The notes under the pieces are model-generated. The model searched no databases and was not told where the DNA came from. It was given only the letters and a program-made list of their open reading frames with translations. Position numbers and translations under genes: made by a program. A stretch of 64,000 nt of DNA from Spisula solida. Its lineage: Eukaryota; Mollusca; Bivalvia; Venerida; Mactridae. Location of the stretch: contig OX365952.1 in assembly GCA_947247005.1 (NCBI GenBank), positions 45,550,722 to 45,614,721 on the forward strand, in the 5' to 3' direction. This document shows positions 11,289 to 22,905 of the stretch, piece by piece (within the stretch, counting starts at the first letter, position 1; every line of letters starts with the position of its first letter).

Positions 11289-11819
11289 CACTTAAGTGTT
11301 CAAATACCTCTCCAGAGATTTATGAGATGGGGATATCAATAAAACTACTAAAACCTTACAGCTAACGACTGGAAGTTTTCTATTATATGCACATATAATA
11401 AAGAGCGATAAAACAGACCGCAACTCTTGATGCGCATCATAAACTGTCTATAGTTTAGCATAGTATTGCCTAAAGTTTAGAAAAGAAATCCTATTTATTT
11501 AACGGAGCACTATTAGAGTTAATGACTTGTGTCAGGATTGGAATGTCCAATTAGTGACCTAAATTACGTTTTATTTCAGCTAGTTTAAATAACTGACATT
11601 TTATGAACTCGTACTTGAAATGAACAAGATGCGAACATCGTTTCAAATAATACAATACCAGTCAGCGGCTATTGCAACCTCTGACTTCCCAGAAACAATC
11701 CGCGCTAATTTCAAGTATTTCCTGTTGTCTATGTCTGTACACAGCTAGGGTTGATTGTTTCCTAGCATATTAACATATGGTATGCGGGAAAACAAACCAT
11801 TTATAAAGTTGTGTCAGAC

Positions 11820-12086
11820 ATGATGGTGTTACGACACACATTGTTAATTTGTTTATTATGGTTGAACGCCGTTTCTCAACACGTTTCCTGTTATATACGA
11901 CGGCCGGTGCAATTTACAAGTTTTCCACGAATGGCCCTAACCAATGCAAAACTTTCAATTCTACAATTAAACAGCAACTTCTCCACATATGAAGACAAAT
12001 CGACAGTGTACTTTTCTTGGATGGCGTTGACCTGCCGCGATTGTGAATCGAACCGGGATCGCGAGATTACAAATCAAGCTAACTAA
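11820..12086 (+). CDS. ORF starting with a signal-peptide-like segment
   Basis: From ATG at 11820 the frame begins MMVLRHTLLICLLWLNAVSQ and would be cleaved near HVSC. TTTATAAA lies about 20 bases before the ATG, too close for a normal promoter and leader. The last ~20 codons run into a tRNA-like repeat, so the 3' part cannot be genuine coding sequence. The duplicate at 6484 has a stop in the same frame. Not recognised as any family. It may be a relic first exon or chance. Confidence 0.17.
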   Translation: MMVLRHTLLICLLWLNAVSQHVSCYIRRPVQFTSFPRMALTNAKLSILQLNSNFSTYEDKSTVYFSWMALTCRDCESNRDREITNQAN

Positions 12087-12112
12087 CCATTGGACCACCG
12101 AGCGAATAAATA
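12025..12112 (-). repeat. tRNA-like remnant (copy B)
   Basis: On the reverse strand: GTGGTCCAATGGTTAGTTAG (A-box-like) and CCCGGTTCGATTC (B box). It is better preserved than its counterpart at 6690-6785. The anticodon arm does not pair, so I do not call a functional tRNA. Confidence 0.45.
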
Positions 12113-12665
12113 CATATTCATTAATAGTCAAAGGTTACTAGGGTTCTACCATGTGTAAACGTATACTTGGAATATCAGTGATCATTCGAAGTCTGACCTA
12201 GGCATTGATCATTGATACAATAGGCACAGCGGAGGCGTCAAGACATCCGCCTGATGTTGGGAAATTAGTTTACTCAAGAAGTAGCAATTTACAGGTCACA
12301 ATAACAGTACAGTGTATTACATGTACATACTTAATGAGTATTATATAAATGCATTAACTACTAGTATAATTTGATTTGTCTGAAGATTATGCATCAAGAT
12401 TCCCCCAGGGCCATCTAACATTATTAGGAAATAATAGGTTCCCTGTGTGAGGGTTGATTACTATACTAGTTGGTCTACAAGTAACTAAGGCCTGGTCGCC
12501 TGACCTCGGTCAATGACATAGATAATAATAAACATGGCGCAAAACTCTAACATACGCTGATTATTCTTCTTGAACTATAGATCATAATACGAGGGATGAT
12601 CAATAAATGCGAAAACAACATACTCATAAATCTTTCATTTATCTTGTAATATTGCTGGAAGTTGG

Positions 12666-12935
12666 TTAGATAATAGATTGGCATATAAACACATATTTTA
12701 TACAAAAAAAATTATAAACCAAGAATACATTTGGTATAACAGTCCTCGGAAATGTATTGTCACTATGGTCAATCCAGCCCAATTTCCGTGTAATAGCATT
12801 AATTTCTCGCGTGGTTGTTGAACGCCCCTCGTATAACGGAAACATAGCAGGTGTAATTACATACAGCATACAATCATGATTTACTTCACCAATATCAACT
12901 GTTCGATCGAAGGCATACTTAGTATGTCTGAAATT
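12666..12935 (-). CDS. Candidate immunoglobulin-like exon (copy B)
   Basis: Same arrangement as 7368-7628: a reverse-strand acceptor-like GTTTCTGTAG, then an open frame. It reads DIGEVNHDCMLY where copy A reads DIGEGNYECMLY, so the tyrosine of the Ig signature is changed to histidine. A 6-bp deletion relative to A keeps the frame. Changes between the copies include both silent and replacement sites, giving no clear sign of selection. Low-confidence relic. Confidence 0.18.
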   Translation of the reverse strand, partial: NFRHTKYAFDRTVDIGEVNHDCMLYVITPAMFPLYEGRSTTTREINAITRKLGWIDHSDNTFPRTVIPNVFLVYNFFCIKYVFICQSII

Positions 12936-13181
12936 CTACAGAAACGTGTAAATATTTAGGTATATAATTCCTTCCAGAGAAACATATGCTACTGGCATAT
13001 CGCGTACAGGCTTACCTTGACCCCCGTCGTTAAGTGCTTTCAATTGAACGTTCAAATATCACAGTTCATGTCAGCGTATACGTACACGTGGGAATAGGTT
13101 TCTAAAGCATTTGATTATAATTTGCAGGTAAAAGATGAATAGAGTGCCGGGATATTACAGGCAAATTTTCCATATTATTGG

Positions 13182-13932
13182 CTTGATATATGCCAATTTA
13201 TACTATCGTATAGATTAACTCTAGTTTATAGATTGCCCAAAATGCATGCACAAACATTCTCATCAAAATTGCAAATACTTTCGTTTTGATAATAGGTAAT
13301 ACAAAAAAATAATAAAACGCTCGTAAGTAGACATTAAGGTCATCGGTAATGGTAGAGTCAGTAAACGTGTTTCTATGAGTGGAACCATGGAAACAAAGAT
13401 GGTAGAAAGTTGCCAGACGAACAACATTTGTAATATAAAACAATTTTTTAATCAGGCTCCATGATTATAAATCTTTGTTCATGTGCTTATCAATTTGGGT
13501 AAGAAACATGATTAGCTTATAGAAAGTGCAACACTTAGATCATCTTTACCTTATCAGGAAACATTACTTTTTACGGCTGTTAAGACAATACAAGAGTTTC
13601 AGGACATTCTGAGACATTTTACTGTTTGAAATAAAGTTTGAGCAAGAAATTGAGTTGAGCATAAACAAGCTTTATAATCATGTGACCAGGTTGTCTATGC
13701 CTAACTTTGATTTCTACTATTCTAAACAAACGAAACATTGATTAAATCCGTGACAGCCAAATAATAACAACGACTTGTTTTAGAGAGGTTTTTAGATGGA
13801 GTGATTGTTTATTATTCTAGCTCGTCAATAGGTGTCTGGGTCGAGGGCATCCCAGTACACACCTTACAAAATAGTTCTGAAATAGTACATATATAATTGT
13901 GTATAAATCTGTAAATCACGTAGTTATAGTAT
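13182..13932. other. Spacer without recognised features
   Basis: No coding region, structured repeat or match to other parts of the window was found. Confidence 0.5.
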
Positions 13933-14057
13933 GTATTCTAACACGATCCGCGGATTAATCCATATACACATAGAACAAACTAGGGCATGTATTATTACCG
14001 CAATAAACCATACCTATCAAGTTGTCTGTTACTATTTACGCCCCGCATCACGTGACA
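13933..14057. repeat. Dispersed repeat (family with copies at 14.86 and 63.27 kb)
   Basis: It holds ATTCTAACACGATCCGCGGA, then ATTATTACCGCAATAAACC, then TACTATTTACGCCCCGCA. The first block recurs at 14860-14905. The later blocks recur at 63271-63351 in the same order and orientation. The class is unknown. Confidence 0.6.
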
Positions 14058-14464
14058 CATTTATGAATGAATGAACGTTAACTTTATAGTAAAAACTTCA
14101 GCGAGTCGCGAGTTGCACGAGTATCCAGTGTTACAGTTATGACGCATCTATTTTTATAAACTCCAATATAGTCTCGAAACTAAGTTTCATAACAACTTCT
14201 TAAAAAACATAACAACTTCTTGTAATCAGTTCATTTATATTTTTCATTTCATAAAATAGATACCCTATACTCGTGTTATTAAAATTGTTTCAATGTTTAA
14301 AATGTGTTATTTCCTTCAGAAAATTACGATGGTCGTTTTCATTAACGAGGGAGGTAATTGTACCAGCTAATAAGCCACTCAATTTCAGCGAGTTCAATGT
14401 GTAATGGGTGAAAATGGAATGCGCGCAGTTAAATAGTACGGGATATTATCGTATTTAGAATCGA

Positions 14465-14630
14465 AATAAAAACTCTGTTATTGTATTTTGTCGGTGAATA
14501 AAACACGACCACTCGTTCGGATGCGGAAAATTAAATCACTCGTGGTACGCACTCGTGATTTGATTATTTCGCATCCGAACTTCCGACCGTGTATTATTCA
14601 CCGACAAAATACGCGAACAGATTTTTATTT
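14465..14630. mobile_element. 166-bp palindromic MITE
   Basis: An almost full-length inverted repeat centred near 14547. The left arm holds GTATTTTGTCGGTGAATAAA and GTTCGGATGCGGAAA. The right arm holds their complements, TTTCGCATCCGAAC and TTATTCACCGACAAAATAC. The centre is CTCGTGGTACGCACTCG. Such near-perfect hairpins are typical of short non-autonomous DNA elements. The open frame through it is accidental. Confidence 0.7.
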
Positions 14631-14859
14631 CTTAAGTATACAGAACCTCCAAAAAATTAACAATTTTATACATTGAATACTGAAAACATATAATTTAATG
14701 CCTGCATATAGATGCCGCTTGTGTTACTTATAAACAAAACACCATCGTCAGTTTTATAGAAAAAATGACAATGTGTACATTCTCAAATAGTTTACAGAGT
14801 AATACTAAAAGGTGACTCCGTCTTCTTAAGATGGTCTTGAATCAGCTATTGTATAAATG

Positions 14860-14990
14860 ATTCTAACACGATATGTGGATTAATCCCTATACGCATAGAG
14901 GAAAGCAAGCTGTGAAATTTTTGTCCGCATCAGAACTCCTGTCTGTGTTTTATTCACCGACAGAATACAAGAAAAGGTTTTTATTCCTTA
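14860..14990. repeat. Partial copies of two neighbouring repeats
   Basis: 14860-14905 matches the start of the repeat at 13933. 14925-14990 (CCGCATCAGAACTCCTGTC, then TTTTATTCACCGACAGAATAC) matches the right arm of the hairpin at 14465-14630. The same two repeats lying next to each other twice suggests a local duplication or one larger element. Confidence 0.55.
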
Positions 14991-15372
14991 AACAAACACT
15001 GCGTAACATTAACTCCTTAGGGTAATTTGTGTAGCTGAAATTGAACCCATCCGCGGCAGTGTGTAACCGTAAAATAATTTAATTTTTCTAGTCGGCAACA
15101 GGTTTTTTAATAAAAACCATTACGCTAAATTGAGAGTACAGGTATCAAAATACATATTTTAAAAAAGGTGTTTTATCTACAATTGAAAATTGTCATTTTT
15201 TGTGTCAATGTCCTGTAAAACGTACTCACTCAAATTTAATATAAATCACATTGTTGTGTTCTCCAATCTTTTATCCAGGTGCTCGACTATTTCCCTAATA
15301 AATTATATTAATGCTATCCACACATTGTATCAAAACGTTTGACCACTTTATTACTAGAATTGACAAACAACT
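14991..15372. other. Spacer before the truncated LINE
   Basis: AT-rich sequence with nothing recognised. Confidence 0.5.
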
Positions 15373-16370
15373 GATTATTTGACTGGCGACAGCCTCCTAT
15401 ACCGGACTGTGAAAACCCAAGCAGACTCTGATGAACTCCAGAAAGACCTCGACCGCCTCCAGGAATGGGAGAATGATTGGCAAATGGCATTCAACCCGGA
15501 CAAGTGCGAAGTTATCCACATAACAACAAAAAGAAAACCACTGCAAACCAACTACTCCATCCATGGTGTTCAACTATCAACCACTACCTCTGCAAAATAC
15601 CTTGGCATCACAATCACACCTGATCTTTCCTGGAACCAGCACATCAACAACATAACTCGTAAAGCAAATTCAACTCTGTCATTTCTACGCCGCAACATTA
15701 TTATATTAAGGATCATGCCCGCCGTCAGCAAAAGCATCTGCCTACAAGACATATGTTCGACCGACTGTCAAATATGCTTCCACGATCTGGTCTCTCCATA
15801 CTGAGAGCCTCAACAACCAACTAGAGATGGTTCAGAGAAGAGCTGCCAGATTTGTCAAGCGAGACTTCAGAAGAACCAGCAGTGTTTCTGACATGATCAC
15901 AGACTTGAAGTGGGACACCCTACAAAGACGCAGAGATCATGCAAGGCTGTCCATGCTCTACAAGATTCAACATGGACTGGTCGAGGTCACACCAGACCCG
16001 CCTCTACGACAATCTAGATCTACCAGGCATAACCAGCAACAGCTGACACAGCTCTCAACTGCCAAATCTACCTACCAACAAAGCTTCTTTCCAGCAAGTA
16101 TCGTCCTCTGGAACAGACTCCCCCAGGTCGCTGTCAGCCAAGTCACCTTGGCAGGTTTTCAGACAGCTTTGGCAGGATTCCAGAATTAGACAACTGCTTC
16201 GTTTTAAACGTGATTTTAAACTGTACAAAAACATAAAACTTTCTTTTAAAAACAAAAACACTGTATATAGAAGTGCCTGACTGCTGTGTGTGAACAGTGT
16301 TTATACACATCGCGAAAATACTCAAATTGAGGGATGCGATTAATGAAGATGATGATGATGATGATTTTAA
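15373..16370 (+). mobile_element. 5'-truncated CR1-like LINE, 3' end
   Basis: The element starts at the catalytic-motif region of the reverse transcriptase, runs through the C-terminal domain, then about 180 bp of 3' UTR ending in a (GAT)n/(ATG)n run at about 16345-16366. Loss of the 5' part and a short simple-repeat tail fit a dead-on-arrival insertion of the CR1/L2/Rex group, known for microsatellite-like 3' ends. Confidence 0.8.
15379..16189 (+). pseudogene. LINE reverse transcriptase C-terminal fragment
   Basis: The first frame (to 15804) reads DSLLYRTVKTQADSDELQKD and later YLGITITPDLSWNQHINNIT, the usual thumb-region motif. The reading then moves by one frameshift near 15710 into a second frame containing YKTYVRPTVKYASTIWS, EMVQRRAARFVKRDF and a C-terminal SFFPASIVLWNRLPQ. 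In intact elements the first residues would be the FADD box; here they read LTGD, so the first catalytic aspartate is lost. The stop is at 16189. Confidence 0.8.
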
Positions 16371-18250
16371 AGTGTAATGTGTGTGTGTATCTGTTGATTT
16401 AGCTAACAAAGGGCACAAAAGGATGGCCGTTGAAAACCAATGGGTTTGGCAATAACTTGTTTTGATTGCAACTAAAGCCATGAATAGAAAGTTTCTACAC
16501 AAATGCCTTCTACATATGTTAAATACAAAACATAATTTTAAGTTATACATGGTTTAATATTCAGATATTTACGGAATAAATATGATTGATATACTTTTAT
16601 TCTATAGTGGAGCATCTGGATAAAAGATTAAAGAACATAGCAATGTGATTTATACTGAATTTGAGTGAGTATTTTTTGCATGACAGTGACACAAAAATTT
16701 GCTATTTTCTATGCGTGATAAAACACTTTTTTACTAATCAAATTTTCATTTTTTGATACAAATATTTTTATGAATGTATATATTTCAATATACAACAAAA
16801 TGTAGTATAATTATTTCGCCAGGAAATTATATTGCAGACTTTAAAAAAGCAAATGGTTTTCTGACACAGTTTCACTGTAATGACTTCAATTTCAGCTGAA
16901 CAATTTACATTAACAACGATCAACTTAATTCTAAAGAACAAAAATGTTTACTTCCAAACGAATACATTTGTAATGTCGTAGATTTGTTAAGCAAAATAAT
17001 GGCGCTTTATAACATTAATGTTGATGAATGTGCCATTCAAGATTGCGGAAACTATGCATGGCAGCCTTGTGTTTAGCATGCTAGCGTGAACTATAGACTA
17101 AACAATATCAGGTTTTATTTCAGCAAACCTTGTAATGGATTAAGTACACCAGGGAGGTCATATAATTGACTATGACATGTGTGAAACTCCTTAGTTACGT
17201 GTAGGCGAAAATTCTGAGGAAAACTGTGGTTTGTATAAAACAATTATGTGTTGCCACAGAGTTGTTAATTGTTGGAAAAGGATGTGTGATGTCAGTAGTT
17301 AACATGCACTTATATGGCAAGGTAAATGTTTTGCAACTGGACACTTAAATACATTATTACGTTGCCTCTTCGGATCGTGGTCAACCAATGCGAGACATTC
17401 GTGGCATATAACTTATTACCTGAGGTAGACCAATTAGCACTTTGGTCCTAACTAGTTGAGATCCTCGGACTTTATCCTTGTTTCTCACAGAAATATCCCT
17501 GTTTTTATATATGAAATTTCTCACTTCTGTATTACCTAATATGTTAGGGTGTACAAAATGTATATACAATGGTGTGTAAACAATATGTAGCCAAAGTTAT
17601 TATTTAATCTGATAATTAATGTTGAAAATATTTCAGCCTAATTACTGCCATGCACAACAAACAAAACAGAGATAAAAGCAGAGTTATCCGCATGATAGTT
17701 CCAATGCAGTTTTAGAGAGTAGTAAGGGGAGATAACTAACTAATGTCTCCCATTTGACGTATTTGGGTAAAGTACATCTTTAATACGTACAAGCCAAGGG
17801 TGTCTTCAATGTCTGACACCATGTCAAAATGGCGTGAGATTGACTCCCGCCTTGAGCAAATTTGAACCATACACCGTTACTTTCGCTGAATTTGGCGTGA
17901 ATCTTCGTCAGCAGCAGTAACACAACACATTTGGTGTGATATATACAATACTGACTGACAAAACCATGTTAAACATCACACGAGTTTAAACTAAACATAA
18001 TGCGATCCATTCCGGGATGAACAGGAGATGTTTGTAAAATGTGCCCATATATTGACATTTGATTTGTCACCCTGAGGATGTAAAGCAAACTGTAATTCAT
18101 TGGTAACCATTTTGTCGCCCGGTTGACCGATTTCTAAATCAAATTAAGAAGCCAATATTACACCGTATGAACGATTATGTAGCACATTAATGCACGTGGC
18201 AAATTAGGTCTTTAAGGTTTTTGGCAGCTGAAACTTGGCCTTTCAGCGGT
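16371..18250. other. Long stretch without recognised features
   Basis: AT-rich. Several short open frames carry no recognisable motif. No tandem array or inverted repeat stood out. Confidence 0.5.
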
Positions 18251-18372
18251 TAAGTTCATTTTCTCGTTCAGTTGTGTGTTGGGCATTGTGCTGTGTAATT
18301 GCAGTATGTTTTCTGTGCTAGGCTTTGTAAGTTGAGTGCTGCCTTGCCTGTCCGATTTTCTATTATTTTTTA
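18251..18372 (-). repeat. Dispersed inverted-repeat family, right-end fragment
   Basis: It contains GTTGGGCATTGTGC, GTTTTCTGTGCTAGG and GTTGAGTGCTGCCTTGCCTG. This is the reverse complement of the CAGACAGGGAAGGCAGCACT family found at 38838-39802 and 44046-44310. Confidence 0.6.
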
Positions 18373-20163
18373 CGTACTACACTCCACGTTCAATAAGTTT
18401 TATAAATTGCAATAATTTGACCACAGGTTAAAGAAATGTCTGGTTTCTCCTAAGTTTCTCCCTTACTAGAAAAACAAAACAATACAATAGTCTAGGTTAA
18501 TTATCCTATAAGGCAAAACAAATGGCAACACAAACGTTTTATGTGATTTACAGAAGGGTAATTATATACTGAACAACAGATACAAATCCTCAAACAATTT
18601 ATGAGGGGAAAAATTGAAATCCGAGATGGCCGCCTGTAATTGCAGAACCAAATAATCAATGTTCAAATTATGGTTGTTTTGTACATAAATATAATTAAAA
18701 ATACTTTGAAATTCATGGAAAGCGTTCATTAATAAGTGTGCATCAAATTGGCGTATAGCAGCGACCACTTTTAGCACAATTTAGGTCAAAGTGATTCCAA
18801 GGTTAACATGTATACGAAAGAGCTAAAAATATAGTACATTTGTATTATAACATATATTTCTTATGTCGTATATACTTGGTCAGGATAAGTTACATGATCT
18901 AGGTTTAAGGTTTTAAAACAGGTAAATACTATGTTTGCGTATTTCCGTTTGTGGGTTTCCTTATCATTATTGGAATTTTCATACACGGTCATTTATCACA
19001 TTATTATAATATACTACGTCTACAAGGTACTTTCATAATCATATTGATTCCAGCTTTCCTATTATTATTTCAATGTTCGAAAAGATTGCATACTAATAAC
19101 GACATTTACTGTCACAAACAGAATAACATAAATATTACAGTTTTCTAGCATTTTATTTCTAGCACGTGTTCTGTAATGATCCTACACAACGTGTAAGATG
19201 TAGTGATGTCTCCCCAGAACGCCTACGTCAGCTATTTCTGCTACCACCTTTGTACATTGGCCCATTTATTCACCATAAACCGGAAATAATAGATAATTGA
19301 TATTTTCTATTTTGAGACGACTATTATGGGATATTATGAAATGACGTCAGCATCACACTCTCAATAGCGGGGAACCTGTTTAAAGCACACCATTAATTAT
19401 TGAATTATTTGATGTATTTTGTTGTTATTCCTGAAACTATGAAGTTTTAAAATTCGGTTAAAATTGACGTTATGGGTGTTTAGTAAATTCTTGGGACATG
19501 CATGGTTATGCTTGGCTGTAATGAGCAGTTTAATGACCATTCTACTTACGTTCCATGTACATCTCATGGCAAGGTCGGTGGCATCCGAGGGAGTACTGTA
19601 ATGAATGGATAGTGATTCGAATGTCATAGGTTCGAACTAATAGTGACCCGAATGGCATGGGCTCGAAAGGATATTGATGCGAATGTCATTGATTCGAATG
19701 TAGGCCGAGGTTGTTTTACGACCGCAACAAACCTTAACAGGCGCAAATGTTGGTTATTAATCAAAGACGTAGTAACCACGAGTGGAATAACTTGATACCA
19801 GGTTGATATTACAACAATACATTTAAAGGTGATGTACTTACATCTTTTCAAACTTATGTTTGTCTTTAGATTGTGATTCTATTGTATAGTTATTACAAGT
19901 TTGTCTGTGCATACGCCTATGGATCGGACATAAATGCTGAACAACTGTTCAACAAAATGCTAAATTTGTACTACATCTTAAGTTACAAAATATTTTCAAA
20001 GACAAATAGGTCGCGAATACTGGTTATAACGTATGAATAGGTAATATGAGCACAGCCAAAAACTACTTCAGCGTACATGTATAAAACTGAAGATCTGTAC
20101 AGTTTAGCGAGAGGGTATTCATGGTTTTTCATAAGATTGTTCATGAACATGTACAAAACGATA
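18373..20163. other. Spacer; weak 31-bp tandem at 19612-19705
   Basis: About 2.5 degenerate units built on GATTCGAATGTCATAGGTTCG lie at 19612-19705. Nothing else is recognised. Confidence 0.4.
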
Positions 20164-20300
20164 ATTGAAAATCAGACAGGGAAGCCGGCACAGAAAACAT
20201 AAAAAACATCACACGCCGCAATCACACGTCACAATGTCCAACACACAACTGAACAAGAATATGAACGGAACCACTGAAAGCCCAAACTTTAGCTGTTCTA
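20164..20300 (+). repeat. Dispersed inverted-repeat family, left-end fragment
   Basis: AATCAGACAGGGAAGCCGGC, then ACAGAAAACATAAAAAACAT and CACAATGTCCAACACACAAC match the left arm at 38838. It is more diverged than the other copies. Confidence 0.5.
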
Positions 20301-20875
20301 TCATTAATGCAGACCGTATAAACTTATGTAGACAAGTATACTATGATACCAATACTCTAAACAAGAATATAACAATGGTTTGGGCGTGTGGCAAGAAAGT
20401 AAAACGATTCCATCACAAAGCTTCCGTAACACTGGACACCTGAAGGCAAGAGGGTACCGGGTAGACATGAAACGACACAAAGAGGCACACTGTCCAGGAA
20501 GAAATGAGCATTTTGATCAGTCCCGGGTATAACATCTTGGAATTGCGAAAGACCTAGATGTAAAATATAAAGTTTCTTTGTCCGGCTTGAAATATAACTT
20601 TGTCATAAAAAGATGGAAAATTCAGCCTTTTGATCACATTGTTATTTTAATTCTCAACGTTTTCATCTTTATTTCTATCACTTTTTTGACTCATTTAGTA
20701 ACTGTATTTCAGAAACTAGTAGACTTGTTAGTATCTGATAAACATGCCGCTACATCCTCTTTCAATTAAAATATATGTCTGTCTGTTGGCTACAGAGAAG
20801 ATACGTGCTGACATTAACTTTAAATCATATATCGTGCTTGAGGAGCGTTCAGGAAACAGCTATTGTGACAGGAAT
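20301..20875. other. Spacer
   Basis: No feature recognised. An open frame of about 63 codons here is rich in hydrophobic residues but shows no family motif. Confidence 0.45.
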
Positions 20876-21279
20876 CATGATGATAGTCACGTTCACGTAT
20901 AGAGGTATATGATGATGGTCACGTTCACGTATAGAGGTATATGATGATGGTCACGTTCACGTATCGAGGTATATGATGATGGTCACGTTCACGTATCGAG
21001 GTATGTGATGATGGTCACGTTCACGTATAGAGGTATGTGATGATGGTCACGTTCACGTATCGAGGTATGTGATGATGGTCACGTTCACGTATCGAGGTAT
21101 ATGATAATGGTCACGTTCACGTATCGAGGTATATGATGATGATCACGTTCACGTATCGAGGTATATGATGAATGTCACGTTCACGTATCGAGATATATGA
21201 TGATAGTCACGTTCACGTATCGAGGTTTATAATGATGGTCACGTTCGCGTATCGAGGTATATAATGATAGTCACGTTAC
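20876..21279. repeat. 32-bp minisatellite, about 12.6 units
   Basis: Units follow GATGATGGTCACGTTCACGT followed by ATCGAGGTATAT, 32 bp. Variants at a few fixed positions (ATAG/ATCG, TATAT/TATGT) group neighbouring units, as expected from slippage or unequal exchange. Each unit carries two ACGT-containing motifs, TCACGT and TCACGTA. Confidence 0.9.
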
Positions 21280-21654
21280 GCTGTTTATTGTGAAGGCTAA
21301 GTTTAGAAGTGTATAACTTGCATTCATCAGCATTTCGGCAAAGCACCGTAACTAAACTGTGTACAGTATTCCCTTAGTACATGTTTGCTATTTACTACAG
21401 GCGATACAGGCAAAATCTCAGAACATGTTTTTATCTGCTCAAATGCGTGAACACAGAAAACTGCACATAATTCTTTATCCCATTATGTCACTTGTGACCA
21501 TAATATTCTAAATTTATTCCTACTTAAATCGTGACCAGACTATGTAATTCCTTATCACATGCAGCAATGTTGTTTTGCACTCTAATACACAGTTGATTAA
21601 ATCATACGTCAGTATCATCGCTCGCCTAGTGACAGCATGCACTCATCGGGTGTG
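21280..21654. other. Spacer between the two minisatellites
   Basis: No recognised feature. Confidence 0.45.
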
Positions 21655-22262
21655 GCAGGTCATGTGATCAATCCGTGACCACAAACGTACGCTTCGAGTA
21701 TAGAAGGTCATGTGATCGATCAGAGGCAGCAAACGTACGCTTCGAGTATAGGAGGTAGGAGGTAATGTGATCGATCCGAGGCAGCAAACGTACGCTTCGA
21801 GTATAGGAGGTAGGAGGTCATGTGATCGATCCGAGGCAGCAAACGTACGCTTCGAGTATAGGAGGTAGGAGGTCATGTGATCGATCCGAGGCAGCAAACG
21901 TACGCATCGAGTATAGGAGGTAGGAGGTCATGTGATCGATCCGAGGCAGCAAACGTACGCTTCGAGTATAGGAGGTAGGAGAACATGTGATCGATCCGAG
22001 GCAGCAAACGTACGCATCGAGTATAGGAGGTAGGAGGTCATGTGATCGATCCGAGGCAGCAAACGTACGCTTCGATTATAGGAGGTAGGAGAACATGTGA
22101 TCGATCCGAGGCAGCAAACGTACGCTTCGAGTATAGGAGGTAGGAGAACTTGTGATCGATCCGAGGCAGCAAACGTACGCTTCGAGTATAGGAGGTAGGA
22201 GGTCATGTGATCGATCCGAGGCAGCAAACGTACGCTTCGAGTGCGGGAGGCACTGAGTAAGG
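21655..22262. repeat. 55-bp satellite-like array, about 11 units
   Basis: Units follow GGAGGTAGGAGGTCATGTGA, then TCGATCCGAGGCAGCAAACG, then TACGCTTCGAGTATA, 55 bp. The first two units are shorter because the GGAGGTAG block is missing or single. Variants GGTCATG and GAACATG partly alternate. The consensus lacks stop codons on the reverse strand in more than one frame, so the 84- and 175-residue reverse open frames are accidental. Confidence 0.9.
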
Positions 22263-22905
22263 TCCGTCTGGCAAGCGTACTTTTCGAGTATGGGAGAGCA
22301 TTAACTTTTGTTTGATCCGAAGCCGCGTCACACCAAAGATGAAATAAAAATGGTATCAGTATACTCTTGATATATGCGTACATACATGCACGAGGGATGT
22401 TCAAAAATAACCATGACGTTTGCTCCGAACTTCTCCTTTGGTATAGCATGAACATAGATACATCTCGATAATCCGGAATATTTCTGCGATCAGTACATCA
22501 AATCATGTATTTATATCTGTAACCAACTTGTTATGATTTACAGCCCCTACTAAACAATCACCACCATTGACCGTATAATATATAACGATAATGACATCAG
22601 CAGTGGCGTCTCGGTGTCGATCAAATAACATCAACGATCACCTTAGGGAGATGAATTTTTTTATTTTGTATTACTCGGAAATCATTTACCATCGACATTT
22701 TTGACTTAATAAATTATATTTAATTTTAGAATTCCAATTGTTTTTTGAAAAAGACAAGATAAAGGACTGGAGTAACAACAAAACAAAGAACTCTGGCCTT
22801 ACTTTATTATCTAATACACAACTAACCACGCAATACACTTCTAAAATGCATTTATACTTATTATAGTCTATTATGATCGTAATGAGCGAAAATGATGGTG
22901 GTCAC
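22263..22905. other. Spacer after the 55-bp array
   Basis: The first ~60 bases (GGCAAGCGTACTTTTCGAGTATGG) are one decayed unit of the preceding array. The rest is unrecognised. Confidence 0.45.

Larger units (their letters stand above)
7999..13181 (+). repeat. Segmental duplication, copy B
   Basis: Collinear with 3938-7874. It is longer because it contains a 583-bp insert (8377-8959) and a block of about 990 bp (9466-10456) missing from copy A. The end is clear: both copies share CCATATTATTGG and then diverge, at 7874 in A and 13181 in B. Confidence 0.9.

Noticed and set aside
16143..16550. 135-codon reverse ORF
   Set aside because: It is antisense to the LINE 3' end and its (GAT)n tail, which gives a serine run; no independent evidence.
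20876..21279. CRISPR array
   Set aside because: Units are contiguous with no unique spacers, and the context is eukaryotic; it is a minisatellite.
21928..22455. 175-codon reverse ORF over the 55-bp array
   Set aside because: Period is not a multiple of three and the peptide cycles through frames of the same unit; it reflects a stop-poor repeat, not a gene.
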